Assembly (NCBI GenBank): GCA_026396675.1
Contig: JAPLWI010000009.1
Location: 1 to 40,153, forward strand
From: Candidatus Kaiserbacteria bacterium
GTDB taxonomy: Bacteria; Patescibacteriota; Minisyncoccia; Phycocordibacterales; Phycocordibacteraceae
Length of the DNA stretch: 40,153 nt
Reading direction: 5' to 3'
In this document: positions 22,394 through 31,103 of the stretch, in pieces
Layout of the letters: each line of letters begins with the position of its first letter
Position numbering within the stretch: the stretch's first letter is position 1
Notes under the pieces: model-generated
Seen by the model: the letters and a program-made list of their open reading frames with translations, nothing else
Database searches by the model: none
Told to the model about the DNA's origin: nothing
Translations under genes and position numbers: made by a program

Positions 22394-24169
22394 ATGAAAG
22401 ACACGATAAGTACGCTTCTTGGGACCTTTGGCAGGTATCGTTGGCACATCATCGCGCTGGTGGTTTTCGGCGTGGCGAGTTCTCTTTTAGAGGGAATCGG
22501 CATTAATGCTGTTATCCCGCTCATGTCATTTTTCATTGGTGGAGGCGTTGGCGGAGTCGCAACGGATTTTATCACCGGCACCATACAAGGTCTTTTTACT
22601 TTTCTGCACATATCGTTCAGCTTCCGATTTTTGCTCATCTTCATATTTTGTCTTTTCATTGCGCGCGCGATTTCTGTAATAGTGTTCGGGTATATCCGCG
22701 GGTGGATAAATGCAGATTTCCTCGGCAAGGAGAGCGAGGATGTAATGCGGCGAGTCCTTCTGGCCTCGTGGTCATTTTCGCTCAAACAGAAGATAGGGAC
22801 GGTGCACAACACGCTCGTGCGTGATGTGCAGCAAACTGGCAATCTGCTTGATGCAGTTGCGCAGACAGTGCAGTCGTTCAGCGGTTTCCTTATGTATCTC
22901 CTTGTGGCGATAAACATCTCACCGATTATGACCGTGTATACGATCGGGGGCGGTGCCGTGCTCTTCTTCCTTTTGCGGCCGTTTCTTCGCCGTGCGCAGC
23001 GTATTGGGAATCACGCCGCGGGAGTCGAGAAAAAGTTTTCTCAATTCCTGAGTGAACACATCATTGGTATGAAGTCAATAAAAGCTGCTGGAGTGGAGCG
23101 TGCCGCTATTGCGGAAGGCAACGATCATATACATCTCTTGCGTCGTCTTTCGATACGCCAATCGTTTATAAGTACCGTGAGTACGAGTTTCTTCCAGCCG
23201 TCCGCTATTGTAATTGTCGTGTTGCTGTTTTTGTTGACATATCATTCTCCTGGATTCAGCGTCATATCCTTCGCGGCTTCTCTCTATTTGATACAGAAGA
23301 TATTTACATATCTTGAGTCAGGGCAAGGGGCTATGCAATCTATAAATGGTTTATTGCCATATGCGAAGAATATCGCTACATTCAAACGGAATCTGAGTTT
23401 GCACAGAGAATCAGCAGATGGTGATAAATCTTTCATTCTTAATGAAGAACTCACTTTCAAAAAGGTCTCATTTTCTTATGACGAAGTGAAGCAAGTATTG
23501 AATGGCGTCGATTTTAAGATTCGGTCGGGAGAAACAGTTGGGCTCATCGGTCCTTCGGGGGCAGGAAAGACCTCGGTAGCTGATATTCTATTGCGACTCT
23601 TTAAACCGAACGAAGGGGAACTGCTACTCGACGGTGTGCCGAGTGAGGAAATTGCGCTTGAAGAATGGCGCAAGCATGTTGGTTATGTATCTCAGGATGT
23701 TTTTCTTCTCAATAGCACCATCGAAGACAATATACGATTTTATAATAAAGATCTGACCGCCGAGGATATTGAGAATGCGACGAAACAGGCGAACATCTAT
23801 GATTTCATCACTGAACTCCCTGAAGGGTTCAAGACGATGACCGGAGACCGAGGGGTCATGCTCTCGGGCGGACAGCGTCAACGCATCGCACTCGCTCGCG
23901 CACTTGCGAGCAGACCGAAACTCCTCATACTAGACGAAGCGACAAGCGCACTCGACTCCGCTTCCGAGAAACTCATACAAGAATCCATTCGGACCCTGCA
24001 CGGCTCGGTAACAGTACTTATCATTGCACACCGACTGAGCACCATTGAGTATGCTGACCGTCTCCTAGTGCTTGATCATGGGAAGATTATCGAAAACGGT
24101 ACTCCGCAAGAATTTCTTGCACAACCGAACTCTTATTTTTCGAAGCATCACGGAGACAATCACGGCTAA
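22394..24169 (+). CDS. ABC exporter, glycolipid flippase-like (MsbA/PglK type)
   Basis: A 591-aa half-transporter with a fused ATPase. The N-terminal half (res 1-330) holds about six membrane helices. The ATPase follows with GPSGAGKTS Walker A (about 384-392), YVSQDVFLLN Q-loop, LSGGQRQRIALARAL signature (about 490), LLILDEATSALD Walker B (about 511) and IIAHRLSTI switch His (about 541). The SLLEGIGINAVIPLMSF region is PglK-like, so it may flip lipid-linked oligosaccharide, fitting the cluster. A general lipid or drug exporter cannot be excluded. A TATAAC box (22382-22387) lies 6 nt before the ATG. It is GC-richer than the upstream GT, marking the island's right edge. Its end is 3 nt from the convergent GtrA-like gene. 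Confidence 0.93.
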   Translation: MKDTISTLLGTFGRYRWHIIALVVFGVASSLLEGIGINAVIPLMSFFIGGGVGGVATDFITGTIQGLFTFLHISFSFRFLLIFIFCLFIARAISVIVFGYIRGWINADFLGKESEDVMRRVLLASWSFSLKQKIGTVHNTLVRDVQQTGNLLDAVAQTVQSFSGFLMYLLVAINISPIMTVYTIGGGAVLFFLLRPFLRRAQRIGNHAAGVEKKFSQFLSEHIIGMKSIKAAGVERAAIAEGNDHIHLLRRLSIRQSFISTVSTSFFQPSAIVIVVLLFLLTYHSPGFSVISFAASLYLIQKIFTYLESGQGAMQSINGLLPYAKNIATFKRNLSLHRESADGDKSFILNEELTFKKVSFSYDEVKQVLNGVDFKIRSGETVGLIGPSGAGKTSVADILLRLFKPNEGELLLDGVPSEEIALEEWRKHVGYVSQDVFLLNSTIEDNIRFYNKDLTAEDIENATKQANIYDFITELPEGFKTMTGDRGVMLSGGQRQRIALARALASRPKLLILDEATSALDSASEKLIQESIRTLHGSVTVLIIAHRLSTIEYADRLLVLDHGKIIENGTPQEFLAQPNSYFSKHHGDNHG

Positions 24170-24172
24170 TTC

Positions 24173-24565
24173 CTACAAGAAAGAGCCACAATTAAAAACA
24201 AACCTCCGATAAACAAAATAACTATAGAAAGCGATAAGACCGCTGGCGATAAGTTGTGCTAGGAGGTACCAGAGACCGAGAATCTCGACCCCGGTATATA
24301 CGAGGAGGGTATTGAGTGCGAGGTTGCCAAGCGTAATGGCGAGATATTGTGCAAGTTGGATATGCGTGCGCGAGGTCCCCTTATTATTGAATGTCCAGAG
24401 TTTCTGAAGAGTAAAGCTCACCAAGAATCCGAAGATGAACGCAAACGCTGAAGCGACAATATACTGCGCTCCAATAAAATGTACGAACACGAAAAGAAGG
24501 CCAACGCTCGTAAAAGCAGCCGTTCCGCCGGATATGACATATCTTATTATTTTCGGCAAATGCAT
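24173..24565 (-). CDS. GtrA-like four-helix membrane protein
   Basis: A 130-aa protein with four hydrophobic segments (about res 8-30, 36-56, 74-94 and 100-120) and the GtrA-type features FLVSFTLQKLWTF and a C-terminal YSYFVYRRFVF. GtrA proteins are implicated in moving or handling polyprenyl-linked sugars for cell-surface glycosylation. That fits the neighbouring exporter and ligase, although no GtrB partner is obvious. It is convergent with the ABC exporter (3-nt gap), and divergent from the ligase gene with 38 nt between starts. Confidence 0.85.
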   Translation of the reverse strand: MHLPKIIRYVISGGTAAFTSVGLLFVFVHFIGAQYIVASAFAFIFGFLVSFTLQKLWTFNNKGTSRTHIQLAQYLAITLGNLALNTLLVYTGVEILGLWYLLAQLIASGLIAFYSYFVYRRFVFNCGSFL

Positions 24566-24586
24566 TAGTTAATAGTACCGTATATG

Positions 24587-24595
24587 TTATAATCG
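24587..24595 (+). promoter_or_regulatory. Extended -10 promoter of the ligase/murB operon
   Basis: TGTTATAAT: TG, one base, then consensus TATAAT (24590-24595), 8 nt before the ATG at 24604. Probably leaderless. Confidence 0.75.
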
Positions 24596-24603
24596 TCCCA
24601 ATT

Positions 24604-26769
24604 ATGCAAACAAACAACGGAACAAAACAGATCGCAAGGTGGGTGGCGCTCGGCGCATTATTCCTTATAACGCTCACCCCGACTCTTATCGCTAACAGTT
24701 ATTTTTTCCCATTCATCACCGGCAAAGCATTTTTCTTTCGGATTCTCGTAGAGATTGCAGTGTGCGCGTGGGGCATGCTCGCGTTTCTTGATAAAGAATA
24801 TCGGCCGCGATTTTCTTGGATTGGTGCCACGGTAGTCGCGTTCGTCGTATGGATGTTTATCGCCGACCTTTTCGCGCCTAATGTGATGAAGGCCTTGTGG
24901 AGCAATTTCGAACGAATGGAGGGCTGGATGCTGCTTATCCACTTGCTCGGATTCTTCGCCGTCGCGAGTGCGGTTCTGCGAGTGGAAAAGAAGTGGCGTG
25001 TGTGGTTCTTCACATCTCTAGGCGTTTCTCTTGTTGTTTCAGGTTACGCATTGCTTCAGCTTGGTGGCGCGCTCGCGATCCATCAAGGTTCAACGCGCAT
25101 TGATGCGACGCTCGGCAATTCTGCCTATCTTGCAATTTATTTTCTTTTCAATGTGTTCATCGCGTTGTGGCTCGCGTTTAGTGAAAAGCGTCAATGGTTA
25201 AAATGGTCACTCGTCGCACTTGCTGTTGTTGAATCGATTCTTATTTTCTTTACTGAAACACGCGGGACGATAGTAGGTTTTATCGGAGCCATAGCTCTTG
25301 CGGCAGGATTGGCTGCGTGTACATCCGGCAAAAAAGTCAGGGGAATTGCATTTACTTCTCTGGCAATTCTGTTTGTCCTCATCGGGAGTTTCTACGCCGC
25401 ACGCAATTCTTCTGTGGTGCAAGGGAATCATATCCTTCAGCGTATTGCTTCAATATCGCTTTCTGATGGTCAGACGCGTTTTACCATCTGGCATATGGCG
25501 TTTCAAGGAACTCTGGAACGGCCGCTTACCGGTTGGGGACAAGAGGGTTTCAATTATGTGTTCAATAAATATTATGATCCGTCGCTCTATCAACAGGAGC
25601 CATGGTTCGACCGCGCTCACAACGCGTTTATCGATTGGCTCACCGCAGGAGGAATACCAGCATTTCTGTTCTATCTCTCGCTCTTTGGCATCGCGATTGT
25701 GATGGTCTGGAAAAACTCCGAACTCTCACGGCCGGGAAGAATCTTATTTACTGCGGCTCTGGTTGGCTATGCATGTCACAATCTCTTCGTCTTCGACAAT
25801 TTGTATTCTTATATCTATTTCTTCGCGATACTTGCGTTCATTGATTCGCAAATTGCGCGGCCTTTCGAGCCGCTTGAGCGCGCGAATGAAATTTCGTCTT
25901 CTGATGGCAATTCGTACGCGTTACTAGTTGCCGCCGCCGCGTTTGTTCTCGTATGGTTTGTAAACATTCCTGGAATGCAGGCGGCGAATGGTCTAATCAC
26001 CGCGCTGTCGTCATCATCTGGTGACTTGTCAGCGAACATCACCGCTTTTCAAAATCTCACTGCACACCCAGCTTTTGCTGCACAAGAGATTCGCGAACAG
26101 ACTGTTTCTTTCGCATCCAGTGTTGTGCAAAGTAAATCAACGACGAATGTTGAAAAACAGCAGGCGGTCTCGCTTGCTATAACCGAAATGCAAGAGCAAG
26201 TTGCCGCATACCCGCTTGATGCACGCGGGCACTTAGAACTTTCGTATGCGTATCGCGCCGCTGGAGATGCTGAGAATACATTAAAAGAAATAAAAGCGGC
26301 AATTGCTCTCTCGCCGAAGAAGGAGGAATTTTGGATTGAGGCCGGTGCGCTTGAATGGGATCTTGGCGATGTTAAGGCGGCACAAACAGATTTCAATACC
26401 GCGTATGCTCTTGGAGCGAAATTCCAGGACCTTGCTCTATATTCTGCAGCTGGCGATATTGTTGCTGGAGATCAATCAGCTGCCGACAAACTTCTAACCG
26501 ATACTTTTGGTACGATAAATGTAGATAATAGTATTCTTATTGTTGCTTACTATCGTGCGAAGAATTGGCCGCGACTTATTAGTATTCTGAAATCGCGTAC
26601 AGAGAAACCGGAAGCAAGTGTTGAGAATTGGTTTGCTCTCGCTGCGGCCTATTATGAATCTGGTGATAATTCGAGAGCTATCAATACGATTCACACGGCG
26701 GTTGCGTTGTATCCGGGCACGGCTTCTTCTGGTGCCGCCGCCATTAAGCAGATACAACAAGGGAAATGA
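24604..26769 (+). CDS. O-antigen ligase/polymerase family protein with TPRs
   Basis: A 721-aa integral membrane protein. Residues 1-470 contain about 12 hydrophobic helices and the Wzy_C/WaaL-type loop with TETRGTIVG (about 217-225), GWGQEGFNYVF and the key-His segment DRAHNAFIDWL (about 335-345). Residues 480-721 are soluble helical repeats of TPR type (HLELSYAYRAAGDAENTLKE, NWFALAAAYYESGDNSRAIN). The enzyme would polymerise or ligate exported glycan onto a lipid or protein outside the membrane, receiving substrate from the ABC exporter. Ligase versus polymerase versus protein O-oligosaccharyltransferase cannot be settled. The stop overlaps murB (ATGA), coupling surface-glycan and wall synthesis. 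Confidence 0.9.
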   Translation: MQTNNGTKQIARWVALGALFLITLTPTLIANSYFFPFITGKAFFFRILVEIAVCAWGMLAFLDKEYRPRFSWIGATVVAFVVWMFIADLFAPNVMKALWSNFERMEGWMLLIHLLGFFAVASAVLRVEKKWRVWFFTSLGVSLVVSGYALLQLGGALAIHQGSTRIDATLGNSAYLAIYFLFNVFIALWLAFSEKRQWLKWSLVALAVVESILIFFTETRGTIVGFIGAIALAAGLAACTSGKKVRGIAFTSLAILFVLIGSFYAARNSSVVQGNHILQRIASISLSDGQTRFTIWHMAFQGTLERPLTGWGQEGFNYVFNKYYDPSLYQQEPWFDRAHNAFIDWLTAGGIPAFLFYLSLFGIAIVMVWKNSELSRPGRILFTAALVGYACHNLFVFDNLYSYIYFFAILAFIDSQIARPFEPLERANEISSSDGNSYALLVAAAAFVLVWFVNIPGMQAANGLITALSSSSGDLSANITAFQNLTAHPAFAAQEIREQTVSFASSVVQSKSTTNVEKQQAVSLAITEMQEQVAAYPLDARGHLELSYAYRAAGDAENTLKEIKAAIALSPKKEEFWIEAGALEWDLGDVKAAQTDFNTAYALGAKFQDLALYSAAGDIVAGDQSAADKLLTDTFGTINVDNSILIVAYYRAKNWPRLISILKSRTEKPEASVENWFALAAAYYESGDNSRAINTIHTAVALYPGTASSGAAAIKQIQQGK

Positions 26770-27779
26770 AAGAACGCGTCTCACTCGCACCCTTCACAAC
26801 TTTCGGCGTTGGAGGAGAGGCACGTATTTTCATAGAAGCGCGCACCGAAGAAGAAATACAAGAAGCGATTACTTACGCGCGTGAATGCAATCTACAATTG
26901 TATCCGCTCGGTGCCGGAAGCAATTTGCTTGTACCGGATGCGGGTGTGGATGGAGTGGTGTTAAAAATAATGCTTGATGATATTGCATTTGAAAATGATG
27001 GCGATGACACACTGATCATCGCTGACGCCGGAGCGCGATGGGAGAAAATTGTTGATACCGCGAGCGAGCATGAACTTTTTGGTATTGAAAATTTGGCAGG
27101 AATTCCTGGTACGATTGGTGGTGCCTCGGTGCAAAATATCGGCGCGTATGGTGCGGAACTCGCAAATACATTTGAATATGCAGATTGCATTAACAAAACG
27201 ACTGGTGCACACAAACGCATTACGCGTACCGAAGCCGCATTTGCGTACCGCACAAGTTTTTTCAAAACGCATCGCGAATTTATTATTACACGTGTTACAC
27301 TTCGCCTATCAAAACATGCGACACCGAATATCACCTATCCCGATCTCGCTCGCGTATACGAAGCCGGCACTCCACTTCGGACGCCGTCCGAAATTATCAT
27401 CGCAGTACGCGCCATTCGCGCCAAAAAATTCCCGCTCTCAATTGAAGAAGGTACTGCCGGTTCATTCTTTAAAAATCCCGTTATTTCACGCGAGCTCGCT
27501 GACTCGCTCGCGCTTCGGTTTCCAGATCTCCCGCTCTTTCCGCAAGAAGATGGCTCAGTAAAAATATCGCTCGCGTGGCTTCTTGATTACGCACTCTCGC
27601 TCAAAGGATTTTCAATAAACAAAGTGCGATTGTATGAGAAACAACCGTTAATTATTGTCGCTCGTACTGGAGCGACCGCAACAGAAGTCAGTGCGTTTGC
27701 TGATGAAATTGCGAAACGTGTGTTCGCTGCAACAGGAATTGTTATTGAACGTGAAGTGGAAACATTCGGTGCCAAATAA
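26766..27779 (+). CDS. murB: UDP-N-acetylenolpyruvoylglucosamine reductase
   Basis: A 337-aa FAD-dependent enzyme that reduces UDP-GlcNAc-enolpyruvate to UDP-MurNAc with NADPH in cytoplasmic peptidoglycan synthesis. Seen: the FAD-binding TTFGVGGEAR (res 10-19), LGAGSNLLV, IPGTIGGASVQNIGAYG (about 113-129), the type I signature YRTSFFK (161-167), the catalytic-Ser loop GSFFKNP (232-238), QEDGSVKISLAWLLD and the C-terminal REVETFG. Length and the YR-S-FK insert match the E. coli-type (type I) MurB. It starts within the stop of the ligase gene (ATGA). No other mur or fts genes adjoin it. Confidence 0.96.
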   Translation: MKERVSLAPFTTFGVGGEARIFIEARTEEEIQEAITYARECNLQLYPLGAGSNLLVPDAGVDGVVLKIMLDDIAFENDGDDTLIIADAGARWEKIVDTASEHELFGIENLAGIPGTIGGASVQNIGAYGAELANTFEYADCINKTTGAHKRITRTEAAFAYRTSFFKTHREFIITRVTLRLSKHATPNITYPDLARVYEAGTPLRTPSEIIIAVRAIRAKKFPLSIEEGTAGSFFKNPVISRELADSLALRFPDLPLFPQEDGSVKISLAWLLDYALSLKGFSINKVRLYEKQPLIIVARTGATATEVSAFADEIAKRVFAATGIVIEREVETFGAK

Positions 27780-27936
27780 TTTTACAAGAAATTTTTTTAG
27801 AAAAGTTATCCACACATATATTTTTTTCGTTACACAAAATTTTTTTACGAGCGATAATGATATATAGAAACGTTTGTGCATAATTTTGTGCATAAGCGGG
27901 TCGACATATCAACCCTCATTTTAATTCGCAACCACC
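27780..27936. other. AT-rich intergenic region with three DnaA boxes (candidate oriC)
   Basis: This AT-rich gap contains exact TTATNCACA matches: TTATCCACA at 27806-27814 (+), and TTATGCACA on the minus strand at 27875-27883 and 27887-27895. The last two lie in a 12-bp tandem repeat (27873-27896). Long T-runs and GATAATGATATATAG lie between. This could be a replication origin or a DnaA-controlled promoter. No dnaA or dnaN gene is nearby. Confidence 0.4.
27873..27896 (+). repeat. 12-bp tandem direct repeat
   Basis: TTTGTGCATAAT followed directly by TTTGTGCATAAG. Each unit contains a DnaA-box match on the minus strand. Confidence 0.8.
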
Positions 27937-27987
27937 ATGGCAAAAAAGAAAAAGGCAGCGAAGAAGACAAAGAAAGCTCGCATCTAG
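27937..27987 (+). CDS. Tiny lysine-rich ORF (16 aa)
   Basis: ATG 27937 to TAG 27987 encodes MAKKKKAAKKTKKARI, with 9 Lys in 16 residues. No Shine-Dalgarno is visible (CAACCACC precedes the ATG). A clear terminator 30 nt downstream suggests a short transcription unit. Lys-rich peptides like this resemble basic nucleoid or ribosome-associated tails, but no family can be assigned. It may be a leader or a chance ORF. Confidence 0.4.
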   Translation: MAKKKKAAKKTKKARI

Positions 27988-27995
27988 TTTGCTCT

Positions 27996-28010
27996 CTGCC
28001 GGCAGGCAGG
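27996..28010. repeat. GC-rich palindrome in intergenic DNA
   Basis: CTGCCGGCAG (27996-28005) is a perfect palindrome followed by GCAGG. It is similar in style to the palindromes inside genes of this window. Confidence 0.5.
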
Positions 28011-28017
28011 AAAGAAA

Positions 28018-28043
28018 ATCCCGCTCGTTGAGCGGGATTTTTC
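28018..28043 (+). terminator. Rho-independent terminator upstream of secA
   Basis: ATCCCGCTC, loop GTT, GAGCGGGAT: a perfect 9-bp stem followed by TTTTC. An A-run precedes it, so it could also act weakly in reverse. It ends the transcript that contains the 16-aa ORF. Confidence 0.85.
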
Positions 28044-28052
28044 TAATTTTGC

Positions 28053-28058
28053 TATACT
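28053..28058 (+). promoter_or_regulatory. -10 box of secA
   Basis: TATACT lies 8 nt before the ATG at 28067, just after the upstream terminator. This supports that start rather than 27989, which is upstream of the box. Confidence 0.6.
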
Positions 28059-28066
28059 ATCTGTCA

Positions 28067-30589
28067 ATGTTCAATTTCTCCCGTTTCCTCTCAAAGAACC
28101 AGTCAACATCCTTTTTAAAGGAAGCGGCACCAATCGTGACTGCAGTGAACAGCTTTTCGGAAGAACTTATCGGGCTTTCAGACGATGCGTTGCGCATTAG
28201 ATTTGAAAAATTGCGCAGTTCCGTGCAAAAAGCAGGTTTAATTTCTGATGATTCCATTCCGCTAGTATTCGCACTCGTGCGCGAAGCGGCAAGACGCACA
28301 CTCCGTCAGCCGCATTTTGATGTGCAATTAATAGGTGGTCTCGCATTACTCCGCGGCAAAATCGCTGAGATGCGCACAGGAGAAGGCAAGACACTTGTCG
28401 CGACGTTATCCGCAACTTTTCATGCGCTTTCTGGGAAAGGAGTACAGATTGTTACTGTTAACGATTATCTCGCGCGCCGCGACGGTGTGTGGATGGGACA
28501 GATCTATGATTATTACGGTCTCACAGTTGGTGTAGTAACGAGTGCTGGTTCATATTGTTACGATCAATCGCACGTCGCGAAAGAAGAAGATAGCGAACGC
28601 GATGCCGAGGCATCATTCAAAGTTTTTTATGAATATCTTCGTCCTGCAACGAAGAAAGAAGCATACGCTTCTGATATCACTTATGTGACAAACAATGAAC
28701 TCGGATTCGATTATCTGCGAGACAATACCGCCTACGATGCATCACAGATTGTTCAACGCGGATTTCACTATGCGATTGTAGACGAAGTCGATTCAATCTT
28801 GATTGATGAGGCACGCACACCGCTTATCATCTCCGGACCCTCAGGTGATTCGCAATCGTTATATGGGCGTTTTGCGGAAATTGTTCGTGATATGAAAGAA
28901 GGAGATGACTACATTGTTGACGAGAAGCAGAAGGCGATTCAGATAACCGAAGACGGCATGCGCGTTGCCGAAGTAGCACTTGGTCTAGAAAATCTTTATA
29001 CCGAAGGCGGAGTGAAATACGCGCACCATCTTGAAACGGCGGTGCGCGCACAAGCACTTTTCCATAAAGATAAAGAGTATGTGGTAAAGAATGATGAAAT
29101 CGTCATTGTTGACGAATTTACGGGAAGAATGCAGCCAGGTCGTCGTTGGTCGGAAGGTCTGCATCAAGCGATTGAAGCGAAAGAGGGCGTCAGGATACAG
29201 GAAGAAACGCGTACTTATGCGAGTGTAACCTTCCAAAATCTCTTTCGTATGTATAAACAGCTTGCAGGCATGACTGGTACGGCACTTTCTTCGGAAGAAG
29301 AGTTTTATACGGTCTACGGTCTCGATGTTGTCGTCGTGCCTACAAATAAGCCGTCTGCGCGTAAGGATTATGATGATTTAATATTCCAGACGGCATCAGG
29401 CAAATATCGTGCGGTCGCACGCGCAGTCGCAGAGCGACATGCGAAGGGACAGCCAGTGCTTGTTGGTACTGTTTCAATCGAGGATAATGAAATTGTCAGT
29501 AAATATCTTTCGGATGCAGGTGTGCCGCACGAAGTACTGAATGCAAAAAACCATGAACGCGAAGGAGAGATTATTGCAGAGGCAGGGAAAGAGGGTCGTG
29601 TGACGGTTGCGACTAATCTCGCAGGTCGCGGCGTTGATATCAAGCTCGGCGGCGCGCTCGCCACTAGCGACATGCGCTCTTCAGTTCTTGCGGAGGGCGG
29701 TCTCGCCGTTCTCGGCACCGAGCGACACGATGCACGTCGCATTGATAATCAACTCCGCGGCCGTTCTGGTCGCCAAGGCGATCCGGGAGAAACGCAGTTT
29801 TATGTTTCTTTGGAGGACAAACTAATGCGCGTTTTTGCTTCTGATACTTTGAAAAAAGTAATGGGTCGTTTCGGCATTCCAGAAGATGAACCAATCGAGA
29901 GCGCGATGATTACAAGATCTCTGGAAACCGCACAGGAGCGAATTGAGGGATTCAATTTTGATTCTCGGAAACAAGTTCTTGCGTATGACGATGTGATGAA
30001 CACCCAGCGGCTCGCTATCTATGCACGCCGTCGAGCCGCACTCATCGGAAGCGATGCAGAAATGGAAGGTCTCTTTCGCGTACTCATAGAGAACAGTGAC
30101 GTTGCACGGACAGCGTTTGACGCGAAGAAAATAGAGCTCGGGGATGTCTTTGTCGGGCAATTACGTCATTTACTTCTCCAGATTATTGATGTGTTTTGGC
30201 TTGAACATCTTGAGACCATGGATTATCTGCGCCGTTCAGTGTCGCTCCGCGCCTATGGTCAAAGGGATCCTTTGATTGAATACCGACGAGAAGGGTTAAT
30301 GCGTTTCCGTCAGCTTGAGGCGAATATTCAAGCGGCGATTGTTGAGACGTTGCCACGCATGCAAAATGCCGATGATGCGCGAATCCGTGCAGAAGAAGAA
30401 AAGACGCGCGCAGCCCTCGTTGCCGCGGGGAAGGAAGAAAATGCGCAAGTGCCAATCAGAAATGTTGCTGAGCATGGCCGCAATGAATTCGTAACTGTTA
30501 AGAAAGGAACTGAAACACAAACACTGAAGTTTAAAAAAGCTGAAGCACTGCTCAATGATGGTTGGACCATCATTGAAAGCACCAAATGA
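28067..30589 (+). CDS. secA: Preprotein translocase ATPase SecA
   Basis: An 840-aa motor that drives unfolded secretory proteins through SecYEG. Seen: Walker A MRTGEGKT (res 102-109), VTVNDYLARRD, VDEVDSILIDEARTPLIISG with Walker B (about 237-256), YASVTFQNLF and KQLAGMTGTA, ATNLAGRGVDIKLGG, RSGRQGDPGETQFYVSLEDK and the helical scaffold YDDVMNTQR. The C-terminal zinc-binding/SecB-binding tail (C-x-C) of classical SecA is absent. The protein ends in KKAEALLNDGWTIIESTK, where the last codons carry a perfect 11-bp inverted repeat. The start at 28067 gives a normal SecA N-terminus (FLSKNQ). The stop codon abuts the left end repeat of the S23 element. Confidence 0.97.
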   Translation: MFNFSRFLSKNQSTSFLKEAAPIVTAVNSFSEELIGLSDDALRIRFEKLRSSVQKAGLISDDSIPLVFALVREAARRTLRQPHFDVQLIGGLALLRGKIAEMRTGEGKTLVATLSATFHALSGKGVQIVTVNDYLARRDGVWMGQIYDYYGLTVGVVTSAGSYCYDQSHVAKEEDSERDAEASFKVFYEYLRPATKKEAYASDITYVTNNELGFDYLRDNTAYDASQIVQRGFHYAIVDEVDSILIDEARTPLIISGPSGDSQSLYGRFAEIVRDMKEGDDYIVDEKQKAIQITEDGMRVAEVALGLENLYTEGGVKYAHHLETAVRAQALFHKDKEYVVKNDEIVIVDEFTGRMQPGRRWSEGLHQAIEAKEGVRIQEETRTYASVTFQNLFRMYKQLAGMTGTALSSEEEFYTVYGLDVVVVPTNKPSARKDYDDLIFQTASGKYRAVARAVAERHAKGQPVLVGTVSIEDNEIVSKYLSDAGVPHEVLNAKNHEREGEIIAEAGKEGRVTVATNLAGRGVDIKLGGALATSDMRSSVLAEGGLAVLGTERHDARRIDNQLRGRSGRQGDPGETQFYVSLEDKLMRVFASDTLKKVMGRFGIPEDEPIESAMITRSLETAQERIEGFNFDSRKQVLAYDDVMNTQRLAIYARRRAALIGSDAEMEGLFRVLIENSDVARTAFDAKKIELGDVFVGQLRHLLLQIIDVFWLEHLETMDYLRRSVSLRAYGQRDPLIEYRREGLMRFRQLEANIQAAIVETLPRMQNADDARIRAEEEKTRAALVAAGKEENAQVPIRNVAEHGRNEFVTVKKGTETQTLKFKKAEALLNDGWTIIESTK
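30552..30576. repeat. 11-bp inverted repeat at the 3' end of secA
   Basis: TCAATGATGGT, loop TGG, ACCATCATTGA, ending 11 nt before the stop codon at 30587. It has no T-tract, so it is not a classic terminator. It might protect the mRNA end. Confidence 0.65.
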
Positions 30590-31082
30590 CAAATCGCAAA
30601 ATCCAAACAAATATAGAAAGAACCAAGAACCAAAATGCAATTACCGACAAACCAAAAAGGAACAACTCAAAAGAAATATGATTTAGAAGAACGAGCATTA
30701 TTATTTGCGAAGAATGTGCGTATATTCATAAAGAAATTGCCAAAAAATATACAAAATAATGAAGATGCAAAACAGCTTGTGCGATCTTCCGGTGCAGTAG
30801 GTGCAAACTATATAGAGGGGAATGAATCACTTGGTCAGAAAGATTTTACAATGCGATTGCGTATTTCCCGCAAGGAAGCGAAGGAATCAGCTTTTTGGCT
30901 TGCACTTTTGGATGTTGGAGATGCACCTAGTGGAGAAGCCGAACGCTGTCGGTTAAAAGCTGAAGCACGAGAACTCATGTTGATATTAACCGCAATAATC
31001 AAAAAAGTCTCCTAATTTGGTTCTTGTGTTTTGGCACTTGATGCTTCCTTTCGTTTGGATCTTGCGATTTGGTTCTTGGTAC
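30590..31082. mobile_element. S23-gene element bounded by inverted repeats
   Basis: CAAATCGCAAAATCCAAAC (30590-30608) pairs with 31053-31071 at 18 of 19 bases. Inner AAGAACCAAAAT (30625-30636) pairs loosely with 31014-31025, and further GGTTCTTGG copies follow to 31079. The repeats enclose the S23 gene exactly, and the left one starts at the base after the secA stop codon. There is no transposase. A gene-less relative follows gatB. Confidence 0.6.
30635..31015 (+). CDS. Four-helix-bundle protein (S23 / 23S rRNA intervening-sequence family)
   Basis: A 126-aa helical protein of the S23/IVP family. Seen: YDLEERALLFAKNVRIFIKK (res 15-34), EDAKQLVRSSGAVGANYIEG (about 43-62), the family hallmark, NESLGQKDFTMRLRISRKEA (about 63-82) and a last helix to the C-terminus. 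The family was first found inside insertions in 23S rRNA genes of some bacteria; its biochemical role is unsettled, though RNA or nucleic-acid association is suspected. The ATG lies within the left inner repeat and the stop codon within the right one, so gene and repeats appear to be one unit. It sits between secA and obgE with no functional link to either. Confidence 0.88.
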   Translation: MQLPTNQKGTTQKKYDLEERALLFAKNVRIFIKKLPKNIQNNEDAKQLVRSSGAVGANYIEGNESLGQKDFTMRLRISRKEAKESAFWLALLDVGDAPSGEAERCRLKAEARELMLILTAIIKKVS

Positions 31083-31103
31083 TTTTTAGCGTATTGTGAC
31101 GCT

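Noticed and set aside
30552-30576. secA 3' hairpin as a terminator
   Set aside because: No following T-tract. Retained only as an inverted repeat.
31017-31103. N-terminal extension of ObgE
   Set aside because: It is translated S23-element repeat. The conserved Obg fold begins at the ATG at 31104.
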